In this document: positions 23,940 through 32,019 of the stretch, one piece after another | Numbering within the stretch: the stretch's first letter is position 1 | Layout of the letters: every line of letters begins with the position of its first letter | Assembly: GCA_947373075.1 (NCBI GenBank) | Contig: CANBWF010000001.1 | Coordinates: 1-36,468, forward strand | DNA length: 36,468 nt | Direction of reading: 5' to 3' | Origin: Actinomycetota bacterium | Lineage (GTDB): Bacteria; Actinomycetota; Actinomycetes; S36-B12; UBA5976 | Notes under the pieces: model-generated | Databases searched by the model: none | What the model was told of the DNA's origin: nothing | The model's input: the letters and a program-made list of their open reading frames with translations, nothing else | Position numbers and translations under genes: made by a program

Positions 23940-24057
23940 AAAATCTCCTGATTCGCTGTAAACGAGACGATGAGCGTGTTAATGTGGCTCGAGAATAGGA
24001 CATATTCATTCTGAACATGGGTCCTATCCACCAAATGTAAGGAAGGAAATCACTAGC
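23940..24057 (+). promoter_or_regulatory. Leader region of module C with hairpin and Shine-Dalgarno
   Basis: ATAGGAC (23995-24001) and GTCCTAT (24021-24027) form a 7-bp stem with a 19-base loop in the probable 5' UTR, then AAGGAAGG precedes the ATG at 24058. No clear -35/-10 pair is recognised between the last operator and the hairpin. Confidence 0.35.
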
Positions 24058-26508
24058 ATGAAAACATCATCAACCTCGATGCACAAAATTTTTGCATCAG
24101 TCGTAACCTTGCTTCTGGCAGTCGGTGCTGCGTCGGGGGTTATTGCTCCCGCTCAGGCCACTTCCGCAAGCCAAACGGTTATCGTTCACTACCAAGACCC
24201 AGCAGCTACCGGATTCGATAGCTACAAGGATTGGGCTCTTTATGTTTATGGCCCTGCTTCGTATGGTTGGGGCAAGACGGAATACTTCAACGGCTCCGAC
24301 ACCTTCGGTAAAGTTTGGACTCAGACATTTGATGCATCTGAGACAAGTGTTACGGTCATCGTGAAAGACAGTGCTTGGCGCGCTAAGGGCTGTGCAAATT
24401 GCATCGGTATGGGTGGGGCAGATCGCCCGATTACTCTCGATGCAAGCGGTACCACCGAGGTTTGGGTTGTAGCTGGTTCTGATTCCACTTACACAACAAC
24501 AGCTCCGGCTGGTGCAGCAACGGCACCATGGGCAGCGAATGCGGTAGACCCGTACTTCACCTGTGATGGCAACAATGTTTGTACCCCTATTCCGACAATG
24601 CCTAGCACTCAAAAATTGATTGTTCACTACAACGACCCAGCAGCAACTAGTTTCAAGTCATACCGCGGTTGGGATGTTTACACCTACGGATCTGGCAATG
24701 CGAACTTCAACGATGGGCATTGGTTCAATGGCTCCGATGATTTCGGCAAGGTTCTCACAGCCGATTTGACGAATACTGAAACGGTCTTAAACCTCAGCCT
24801 GATCATTCGTAAGACTGACTGGTCTGCAAGCGCTACTTGTGATGCTTGCGGCGGTATGGGAAAATCAGATCGCACGATTGATTTAGATGCCGATGGCACG
24901 ACTGAGATCTGGATTACGCGTGGCAGCAATGATGGGCTATATGCTACATCTAAGCCAGCATCATTCACAGCGTCTAGTTGGGCTGCGAACGCAACTGATC
25001 CTTACTACTCATGCTCTTCTGATTCGACTCCTGTATGTACCCTGAACCCTGCCTTCCCGGCAACTCAGAAATTCATTATTCACTACAACCGTCCAGGAAA
25101 TGATTACGCAGGATGGAATATGTGGATGTGGGGATTCCCTGACGGTGCACAGAATGGCCAGCGCTACTTCACCGGTGAAGATAGCTACGGCAAGATCACC
25201 ACAATAAATTACTCAGGTAATGCAGGAACAGTCAGCGGTATGAGCTTCCTCATGCGTAGTACCGAAGATTGGAGCAATGCATCGGTCGACCTGAATGGCG
25301 TTGCTATCGCTGGCCTTGAGAGTGCTGAAGGCGCAACTGGTACGACAGAAGTATGGTTCAAGCAGGGAGATAGCACTGTTTACACTGCTAATCCATTCAA
25401 GACCCCAACTGTCACTGCTGTATCTGCCACTACTGGTGGACCAGGTGCTGCAATCACAATCACTGGTACCAACTTTGACGATGTGAACAAGGTGACTTTG
25501 GAACGCGCAGCTGTGCCTGCCGTAACTGCTTCACCTGCATCAACGACGTACTCTGGTCCAAATAAAACTGGAACAAAGACGATTCACGCAGCTATTAAAG
25601 CAGTAGCAGCAGTATCAGCAGCAACCGTTAATGCATCATTCAAGGTTGTTTCTTCAACTAAGATTGTTGCAGCGATGCCAGCTGGTGTTGCTGCAGTGAC
25701 TGGAAAGGTAACTGTAGCGAACCCGACATTCTCGGGTAAGTCATCAGCTAACTTCACTTCAAAGACAGCTGCAGCTAAGCCACTCATCGCAACATCGACG
25801 GCCAATGGGCTTGTTGGTGGAGTTGTGACTGTTACAGGCGCGAATGTCGGCGCTGCAACTTCAGCCAAGATTGGCACACTTGATGTTGGCTCAATCACTG
25901 TATTAGCCGCAGATTCAATCTCATTCGTAGTACCTGCTGGTACTTCTGATGGAAAGATTTCTGTGACAACTGCTGGTGGTACAAAAGTAGCTACTAAAGC
26001 ATTTGCTCTAGTCCCATCAATCACATCGCTGTCTAAGACTTCAGTCGCTATCGGCGGAAGTGTGACAGTGACTGGTGTGAATTTGGCTGCTGTTTCTTCA
26101 GTCAAGATTGGTACCAAGGCTGTTACTGGTTTCACCAAGGGTGCAACCACAGTAACCTTCACGGTTCCTGCAGCAACTGCTTCAGGCAAGGTAACACTTG
26201 TATCAGCAGGTGGCACTGTAATCAGTGTTGACACTTTGTCGATCATTCCTGCTCCAACAGTAACCGGTCTAACTGGTGCTAAGACAGGAACTAAATTCAA
26301 CAAGGGCGCAACCCTGACGATTGCTGGTAGCAATCTAACTGGTGCAACAGCCGTGCGAATTGGTGCGAATTCAATCACCGGCTATGTAGTGGCTAATGAT
26401 GGCAAATCCATCACATTCACTGCACCGACAAACAAGACTGGCAAGATCAGCGTTGAGACCCCTGGTGGTACCGCTATTTCGTCAGCTACTTACACGACTA
26501 CTAGCTAG
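24058..26508 (+). CDS. Secreted glucan-binding protein with three PUD/CBM41-like modules and about four IPT/TIG repeats (module C)
   Basis: Full-length paralogue of the protein at 10194, 816 residues, signal peptide ending PAQA (residue 34). PUD modules lie at about 38-145, 180-300 and 336-450. Modules 1 and 2 carry CxxC pairs (C112/C115 in CANC, C261/C264 in CDAC) and a reduced aromatic platform (WALYVY, WDVYTY); module 3 lacks the CxxC and keeps WNMWMW starting at W353. C-x5-C or similar pairs lie in both inter-module linkers (CDGNNVC and CSSDSTPVC). Four IPT/TIG repeats complete the protein. It is under the GTTACC operators rather than the TGAAACC sites, which suggests it serves a related but differently sensed glucan. 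No anchoring signal is present. Confidence 0.86.
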   Translation: MKTSSTSMHKIFASVVTLLLAVGAASGVIAPAQATSASQTVIVHYQDPAATGFDSYKDWALYVYGPASYGWGKTEYFNGSDTFGKVWTQTFDASETSVTVIVKDSAWRAKGCANCIGMGGADRPITLDASGTTEVWVVAGSDSTYTTTAPAGAATAPWAANAVDPYFTCDGNNVCTPIPTMPSTQKLIVHYNDPAATSFKSYRGWDVYTYGSGNANFNDGHWFNGSDDFGKVLTADLTNTETVLNLSLIIRKTDWSASATCDACGGMGKSDRTIDLDADGTTEIWITRGSNDGLYATSKPASFTASSWAANATDPYYSCSSDSTPVCTLNPAFPATQKFIIHYNRPGNDYAGWNMWMWGFPDGAQNGQRYFTGEDSYGKITTINYSGNAGTVSGMSFLMRSTEDWSNASVDLNGVAIAGLESAEGATGTTEVWFKQGDSTVYTANPFKTPTVTAVSATTGGPGAAITITGTNFDDVNKVTLERAAVPAVTASPASTTYSGPNKTGTKTIHAAIKAVAAVSAATVNASFKVVSSTKIVAAMPAGVAAVTGKVTVANPTFSGKSSANFTSKTAAAKPLIATSTANGLVGGVVTVTGANVGAATSAKIGTLDVGSITVLAADSISFVVPAGTSDGKISVTTAGGTKVATKAFALVPSITSLSKTSVAIGGSVTVTGVNLAAVSSVKIGTKAVTGFTKGATTVTFTVPAATASGKVTLVSAGGTVISVDTLSIIPAPTVTGLTGAKTGTKFNKGATLTIAGSNLTGATAVRIGANSITGYVVANDGKSITFTAPTNKTGKISVETPGGTAISSATYTTTS

Positions 26509-26524
26509 TCTGGTAGTCGCATAG

Positions 26525-26585
26525 GCACGGTATCTAGAGTTGGGGCGAGCAATGCTTCCGCAAGCCCGAACTCTAGATACTGTGC
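26525..26585 (+). terminator. Long hairpin after the PUD-IPT gene of module C
   Basis: GCACGGTATCTAGAGTT (26525-26541) pairs with AACTCTAGATACTGTGC (26569-26585) over 17 bp with one G-T wobble, and the interior pairs further (GGGC/GCCC). There is no T-tract. It takes the place of the 12667 hairpin of module B, so a strong structure at this junction is conserved in position. It may end or attenuate transcription, or protect the 3' end of the upstream message. Confidence 0.68.
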
Positions 26586-26648
26586 TGTCGGCTCATAGTT
26601 TGGTCTGCTGGGCCGCAGAGAAAGAAAGGACCAGTCCCCGGATCGAAT

Positions 26649-26679
26649 GGGTAAGTGCCAGCTCTGGGGAGGGTAAGTG
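26649..26679 (+). promoter_or_regulatory. Direct repeat GGGTAAGTG, 22 bp apart, before the module C PUD3 gene
   Basis: GGGTAAGTG occurs at 26649-26657 and 26671-26679, two helical turns apart. A TATTCT (26702-26707) downstream could be a -10. The layout would suit an activator site, but no equivalent is found in module B. Confidence 0.25.
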
Positions 26680-26726
26680 GAATAGAGTTTTTTCGGGTCA
26701 ATATTCTAAGGAAGTCAGGGTTTATC

Positions 26727-28151
26727 ATGAATGCACACATAATACGGGTGAAAAAAATCCTTATTGCCGTTATGTTGCTTGGGCTGTCTACCGCCGGTGT
26801 GATCTTTAGCCCGGCTCAAGGTGCCACAGCGCCAAGGCATATCACAATTCATTATTACCGCGCCACATTGAATAGTTTGGCAACCGTGGCTAACGGGGTC
26901 TGTGCAGCTGATCCTTGCGGAAAGTATGATGGCTGGAACTTCTGGGTGTGGGGAGCAGCACTATCTGGGTACTCTGGATCAACTGACGGTTTTTCCGCAG
27001 CTGTGCCCATTGATTCGATGGATAAATTCGGCGCTAAGGCTACTTTTGAAATTGGTAGCAGTTCAAATGATGTTGGTCTGCTTGCCCGTATAGGTAGCAA
27101 CTGGGCTTGGGCTAAGGCTGATATCACGGTCGAGCGGTACATCAAACCCAACCCAACAGGCGACACTGAAGTTTGGATCAAGGAAGGCGACCCCCTTCTC
27201 TACACCTCAAACCCCAATGATCGCGTGTTGCGTATTCACTACAATCGTTCCGACAATAAGTACAGCGGATGGGATATTCAGACCCAAGAGTCAAACCCTA
27301 CTGATAACAAGGCCGTAGCATTTTCCACAAGAAATGATTGCTTTGGTCGAGTCGCTACTATCCAGGTTCCGGAAATTTCGCAGTCAACTCAGGATTACAT
27401 CTTGCGCAAAGGTGGCAACTCTGGAACCTTGAAGTCTCACGTATTCACTGCCAATTTAAATGAAAGCAAATACACAGATGTATGGCTCAATGCCAATCTC
27501 TTCTTAGGCGAAGACACCACGATCGATGAAGGTGACAGTACTTTTCTTGATCTGAATCAGCAGGACCAGAATCCAAACGGGAATCTGGTTGTGGTGCATT
27601 ACAGTCGACCGTTGCAAGATTATTCCGGTTGGACCATGACTACTTTGGCTGATGGGATAAAACATAAGTTCACTGCCGTAGATCCGTTATTTGGCCGCCT
27701 TGGCTGTGCTTATGTGTTAGATCTGACAGCAACTACCTCAATTATCAAGGTAACGAATGGGTCTAAAGTGGACTTGACTTTTGGCGAGGCATCAACCGGT
27801 TTGGGCGGCCAGCGCACTTTACATTTGTCTGGAGTAATCACCGATGTATGGCTAAAGCAGGGACGCCGCGACATTTGGGATAAGGAACAGGAGCCCGATC
27901 CAGCGGTGAAGGCCTTCCAGAAAATTGGCAAAGTTGTGACGCACTTGAAGGTTGGAAAATCTGCTGCAATACCAATGAAGTCCAACGCAAATTTGAAGCT
28001 TTCTTGGTATGTGATCACCCCAGCAAATTGCAAGATTTCCGCTGGCAAGGTAATCGCGCGCAAACCTGGTACTTGCAAATTGGATGTGACCCAAGTCGGG
28101 AATGCCGCGTTTAATGCTTTCACTTTGCAATACAGAATCACAATCAGTTAA
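26727..28151 (+). CDS. Secreted protein with three PUD/CBM41-like modules (module C)
   Basis: Paralogue of the 12876 protein, 474 residues. The ATG at 26727 is preferred to the in-frame GTG at 26655 because AAGGAAG precedes it and the signal peptide then aligns without gaps with the paralogue (KKILIAVMLLGLSTAGVI against RKALIAVVSLGLLTAGVI). PUD1 (about 36-155, ITIHYYR..WNFWVW) keeps the aromatic platform and has an insert near residues 70-80 (YSGSTDGFSAA). PUD2 (LRIHYNR..WDIQTQ) and PUD3 (VVVHYSR..WTMTTL) are reduced as in module B. The C-terminal disulfide-type domain (NCKISAGKVIARKPGTCKLD) is kept. malE follows after 60 bases that include a perfect GTGCGT/ACGCAC stem (28159-28186). Non-catalytic; the binding role is inferred. 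Confidence 0.84.
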   Translation: MNAHIIRVKKILIAVMLLGLSTAGVIFSPAQGATAPRHITIHYYRATLNSLATVANGVCAADPCGKYDGWNFWVWGAALSGYSGSTDGFSAAVPIDSMDKFGAKATFEIGSSSNDVGLLARIGSNWAWAKADITVERYIKPNPTGDTEVWIKEGDPLLYTSNPNDRVLRIHYNRSDNKYSGWDIQTQESNPTDNKAVAFSTRNDCFGRVATIQVPEISQSTQDYILRKGGNSGTLKSHVFTANLNESKYTDVWLNANLFLGEDTTIDEGDSTFLDLNQQDQNPNGNLVVVHYSRPLQDYSGWTMTTLADGIKHKFTAVDPLFGRLGCAYVLDLTATTSIIKVTNGSKVDLTFGEASTGLGGQRTLHLSGVITDVWLKQGRRDIWDKEQEPDPAVKAFQKIGKVVTHLKVGKSAAIPMKSNANLKLSWYVITPANCKISAGKVIARKPGTCKLDVTQVGNAAFNAFTLQYRITIS

Positions 28152-28211
28152 TTAATTAGTGCGTTCAAGCTCTTTGGGCGACGCACATCGCTTTAATCCT
28201 TAGGAGGGAAT

Positions 28212-29423
28212 ATGAAAATCAAGAAATTTAGTGTTATTGGAGTGGCCGTAGCGAGCATGCTGAGTGCAGCTTCCATAGCGCCTCCAGCAGCTCAGGCGAG
28301 TGGCTCATTCGTAACTATGTGGGTTGCAAGTGATGTTGCAGGCGCCTATGCGACATGGGCGCAAGGGTATAACCGTACGCATCCCAGTGGGCGGGTCAAC
28401 GTTGTCGCAAAACCGGGATTTTCGGGCAAGGATTTATTGCAGACTGTGTCAGATTCTGATGCTCCAGATCTGATCACATCTAACCATGACGGCGTAGGGG
28501 TACTGAAAGCTCAGGGCTTTATCGTTCCATTAACGCTACCAAACGCGAGCCAGTTCTCTGCTGCAGATAAGACAGCATTTCAACTTAAGAAAATCAATTA
28601 TGGTATTCCGCTTAACATTCAAAATACTGCCTTCTTCACCAATTTAAACCTCGTTAAACGTGTGCCTAAGACTATGGCGGAGCTTGAAGCGGATTCGAAG
28701 GCTTTCTTGAAGAAGCACCCTAAGGCAAAATTCACCGTTGCTGTTCCACCCGAGGCATATCATATGTATCCATACTTCTCCGGACTTGGCGGATATATCT
28801 TCGGTGGGCAATCTGGAAATTGGAATGTGGGCGACGTCGGTATTGCCAACAAGAAATTCCTTAAGAATGCTCCCCTAATTGACAAATGGTATTCGGAGAA
28901 AATATTTAATCCAAACGTTTCTGGAGATTATGCTCTCGGTTCTTTCACAAACAATCAAGCGCCATACGCGATCACTGGCCCATGGAATATTAACAAAATT
29001 CGTTTCAAGCATATGAATTATGAAATTTCTAGTATCCCAGCACTTAATCTTGGTTTCAAGACTGTGCCGTTCGTCACTGCTGTCGGAGTATGCCTGACCA
29101 AATGGGCGAACCCAGCAAAACATAATGTGCAGCTCAAAGCAAATGCAATTTTGGCAGACTTAGCCAGCCCTAAGACGCAGTTGTTGCTGAGCAACGCCAT
29201 CGCAGCAAGTCCAGCGAACTTGGTTGCCAAAACTAAATTCAAGGATGTTGATGCGCGAGCCTTTGCAGCAGCAGGGAAGGGAGGCGTATACATGCCGAAC
29301 AACCTAGAGATGGCCGGAGTCTGGACGCCGCTAACAAGCGCTTGGAATCAGGTTAAGTCAAATAAGTATGCCGTCAACCGGTTCAAGACTGCATCAGCAA
29401 CTATCAAGGCAATGATCAACTAA
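28212..29423 (+). CDS. malE: Maltodextrin-binding protein MalE (module C)
   Basis: Solute-binding protein of the second complete MalEFG importer, 403 residues. AGGAGGG directly precedes ATG 28212. The signal peptide ends APPAAQA (residue 29), the same position as in the module B copy, and again lacks a lipobox cysteine. Family motifs are DAPDLITSNHDGVGVLKAQG, APYAITGPWNINKI and MAGVWTPLTSAW. Around the expected ligand cleft it differs from module B (SNHDGVGVL against GAHDWIGPL; NIQNTAFFTN against TVENVALFTN), including loss of an aromatic Trp. The two proteins may therefore prefer different maltodextrins. The conserved hairpin follows at 29453. Confidence 0.89.
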   Translation: MKIKKFSVIGVAVASMLSAASIAPPAAQASGSFVTMWVASDVAGAYATWAQGYNRTHPSGRVNVVAKPGFSGKDLLQTVSDSDAPDLITSNHDGVGVLKAQGFIVPLTLPNASQFSAADKTAFQLKKINYGIPLNIQNTAFFTNLNLVKRVPKTMAELEADSKAFLKKHPKAKFTVAVPPEAYHMYPYFSGLGGYIFGGQSGNWNVGDVGIANKKFLKNAPLIDKWYSEKIFNPNVSGDYALGSFTNNQAPYAITGPWNINKIRFKHMNYEISSIPALNLGFKTVPFVTAVGVCLTKWANPAKHNVQLKANAILADLASPKTQLLLSNAIAASPANLVAKTKFKDVDARAFAAAGKGGVYMPNNLEMAGVWTPLTSAWNQVKSNKYAVNRFKTASATIKAMIN

Positions 29424-29452
29424 CTAAGAAGAACTGAGCAATCATGCTCAAA

Positions 29453-29496
29453 ACGGAGTATGTGATAGCTGTAATTTGGCCTGTCACATACTCCGT
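29453..29496 (+). other. Conserved malE-malF intercistronic hairpin (module C)
   Basis: ACGGAGTATGTGATAGCT (29453-29470) pairs with 29478-29496 over 18 bp with one bulged C and two G-U wobbles; the loop is GTAATTT. Compared with module B, stem positions 3, 6, 8, 13 and 16 have changed on both strands so that pairing is kept, and positions 14 and 18 have become wobbles. Such covariation supports a selected RNA structure. malF starts 40 bases downstream. Confidence 0.85.
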
Positions 29497-29536
29497 TCCA
29501 TAAATGTTGTGACTATTCTGAAAGTGGAGTGTTTTA

Positions 29537-31030
29537 GTGATTGGGATTGTCTTCCGAATTTGTTTTCTAGGTCTAGTGGATTCACTGGCGTTTTGGGCAG
29601 GCTCACATTTACTAGTCTCAAGAAACTGGCTTGGTTTAGTCTGGCTTATTGCCGCTACCGCCACTATCAATTTTGTCTATATTTCTAAGCGGTCCAGGGC
29701 ATCCAAGTGGCTGTTGCCAGGCACTCTTCTCCTACTTATTTTTCAAATCTACCCGATACTTTTCACTGCAAGCGCAGCATTTAGCAACTACTCAACGGCG
29801 CACTTTGTTTCGCGTGATGAAGCAGCTTCAAATATTGTTTTGCAAAATATCCAACAGGTAGAGGGCAGCCCACAATATTCAATCGTTCCATTGCACAACG
29901 GGAACAATGTTGCACTTCTGGTTACAGACCCAAAAACAAAAAAGGTTTACCTAGGTTCAGAAACAGAATTTACTGAGATGGATAGTCCTAGTGCCCCAAC
30001 AGGCTGGAAGCCTTATACAGAAGAGCAGTTCTACGCTGATGCGGTTCAGGCCAAGCTAGGTAGTTTGCTAGTACCCATCCCTGAGCCAAAAGGGGCATAT
30101 CTAAAAGTTAATGATTTTTCTACTGCCTTCGCATTTGTCAGCGATGTAATTTATGACACCAATAGTGAAAAGCTGATTAGGGTCTCAGACCAATATGTTT
30201 TCCCCGAGAGGGAAGGTGCGTTCATCGATGAAGATGGTACAGCTTTGGATCCAGGTTGGCGGGTAAGTGTTGGTTTCAAGAACTTCAAGTCAGTTATTAC
30301 TGACCCGGTTGTTCGTGGACCATTCTTACGTGTGCTTATTTGGACTTTTGTATATGCAGCCCTCACTGTTTTGACTACATTCGCACTTGGCCTGACCCTG
30401 GCGCTTATTTTGAATCACACCCGGGTAAAGGGTAGAAAGTACTTACGCTCGGTGCTAATCATTCCTTATGCAGTGCCAGGTTTCTTGTCCCTTATGATTT
30501 GGGCTGGTCTACTGAATGATGATTTTGGCACAATAAATGCACTATTTCATTCGCACATACCTTGGCTTACCGATCCTGTGTGGGCTAAAGTTTCCACTTT
30601 GCTGGTCAATCTGTGGCTTGGCTTCCCTTACATGTTTCTGATTTGTACTGGCGCAATCCAATCCATCCCAGCTGAACTATCTGAAGCGGCTGAAGTTGAT
30701 GGCGCCAAGCCGAGACAAATCTTGATGAAAATCAAATTGCCGCTCCTACTGGTTACAGTTTCTCCACTCCTTATTGGCTCGTTTGCCTATAGTTTCAACA
30801 ACTTCGGTGGGATTTACTTGTTGACTGGTGGTGGGCCACCTGTGGCAGATTCTCAAATTGCAGGTGCGACAGATATTTTGATTTCGTACACATACAAGTT
30901 GGCTATGGAGGCAGGGCACGGAAATGACTACGGCTTGTCATGTGCTATCTCCATTCTTATATTCTTCATGGTTGCTGGAATAGCAACTTTGTCTTTCACT
31001 CGCACACGAGCACTCGAAAACTTGGGTTAA
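29537..31030 (+). CDS. malF: Maltodextrin ABC transporter permease MalF (module C)
   Basis: Permease subunit, 497 residues, nearly the same as the module B copy across the membrane regions. Three N-terminal membrane segments, an extracytoplasmic P2-like loop (about 95-252) and the transporter core with EAA loop EAAEVDGAKPRQILMKIKLP are all present. Most differences lie in the P2-like loop (for example FTEMDSPSAPTGWKPYTEEQ), as expected if it contacts a diverged MalE. The start is GTG 29537 behind GTGGAGTG. malG begins 12 bases after the stop. Confidence 0.93.
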   Translation: MIGIVFRICFLGLVDSLAFWAGSHLLVSRNWLGLVWLIAATATINFVYISKRSRASKWLLPGTLLLLIFQIYPILFTASAAFSNYSTAHFVSRDEAASNIVLQNIQQVEGSPQYSIVPLHNGNNVALLVTDPKTKKVYLGSETEFTEMDSPSAPTGWKPYTEEQFYADAVQAKLGSLLVPIPEPKGAYLKVNDFSTAFAFVSDVIYDTNSEKLIRVSDQYVFPEREGAFIDEDGTALDPGWRVSVGFKNFKSVITDPVVRGPFLRVLIWTFVYAALTVLTTFALGLTLALILNHTRVKGRKYLRSVLIIPYAVPGFLSLMIWAGLLNDDFGTINALFHSHIPWLTDPVWAKVSTLLVNLWLGFPYMFLICTGAIQSIPAELSEAAEVDGAKPRQILMKIKLPLLLVTVSPLLIGSFAYSFNNFGGIYLLTGGGPPVADSQIAGATDILISYTYKLAMEAGHGNDYGLSCAISILIFFMVAGIATLSFTRTRALENLG

Positions 31031-31042
31031 GGGGAACAACAG

Positions 31043-31975
31043 ATGACTACAGAAACAATATCCACATCTAAAGCAGGTTCACCTAGGAAAAGGAAGAATC
31101 AGCTTCAGCGCGGTACGGTTTGGTGGCGTTACATCGTCGCCGCCATAACCATCCTCTTCGCAATTTCGCCAGTGGTGTACATCATCATTGCTGCCTGCAA
31201 CCCTGAAGGAACGCTAACAACGTTTAACTTCTCAATTCATAGTTTCGGTTTGGACAATTTCCGATTTCTTTTTGGCCGTCATGACCTTAGTAGCGATGTG
31301 ACCTATCAGGCTTACCCATACATGCTTTGGTATCGCAACTCGTTGATGGTATCCCTACTTGCGGCAACACTTCAGGTCATAGTTGCAACCGCTGCCGCAT
31401 ACGCATTTAGCCGGTTGCATTTCAAGGGACGCCGACTTAGCCTTGGTGCTCTTTTGCTACTTCAGTTATTTCCTTCAGTTCTAGCCTTTGTGTCACTTTT
31501 CCTCATTATGCAAAAAATCGGAGCCGTGTTCCCATTCGTGGGACCGGGCACATGGGCTGGCCTGATCCTCATTTATCTTGGCGGGTCACTAGGTATTAAC
31601 ACTTATTTGTTGAAGGGGTTCTTCGATACCATTCCTAGAGAACTCGATGAAGCCGCAACTGTTGATGGGGCAAGTGCTAATCAGATTTTTATGAAAATTA
31701 TCCTTCCGTTAGCAGCTCCGATGCTTGCAGTCGTGATGCTGCTCGCATTTATTGGATTGATGAACGAATTCCTGTTTGCCAGCATTTTTCTTACTAGGTC
31801 CGATCAAATGACGTTGGCAGTAGGTTTGCGATCCTTAATCAATGGAAGATATGCACAGAACTGGGGAATTTTTTCTGCGGGAGCCATATTGGCAGGGCTG
31901 CCAATGGTGATCATGTTTCAACTTTTGCAACGTTTCATTGTTGAGGGCTTGGCGGCTGGCTCAGTTAAGGGCTAG
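31043..31975 (+). CDS. malG: Maltodextrin ABC transporter permease MalG (module C)
   Basis: Permease subunit, 310 residues, closely related to the module B copy. The basic N-terminus (SPRKRKNQLQRGTVWWRY), six membrane helices, EAA loop ELDEAATVDGASANQIFMKI and tail EGLAAGSVKG are intact. AAGGGGAAC overlapping the malF stop is the ribosome site. Unlike module B, no pullulanase follows; the next gene is unrelated. No clear terminator is seen in the 160 bases after the stop. Confidence 0.94.
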   Translation: MTTETISTSKAGSPRKRKNQLQRGTVWWRYIVAAITILFAISPVVYIIIAACNPEGTLTTFNFSIHSFGLDNFRFLFGRHDLSSDVTYQAYPYMLWYRNSLMVSLLAATLQVIVATAAAYAFSRLHFKGRRLSLGALLLLQLFPSVLAFVSLFLIMQKIGAVFPFVGPGTWAGLILIYLGGSLGINTYLLKGFFDTIPRELDEAATVDGASANQIFMKIILPLAAPMLAVVMLLAFIGLMNEFLFASIFLTRSDQMTLAVGLRSLINGRYAQNWGIFSAGAILAGLPMVIMFQLLQRFIVEGLAAGSVKG

Positions 31976-32019
31976 TCGAACCGAACACGCGGAAATAATA
32001 TTTTTCAAACATTTGCGCT

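Noticed and set aside
26540..26809. Open frame of 89 codons starting inside the hairpin after the module C PUD-IPT gene
   Set aside because: It overlaps the hairpin and the well-supported PUD3 start in another frame and has no recognisable content.
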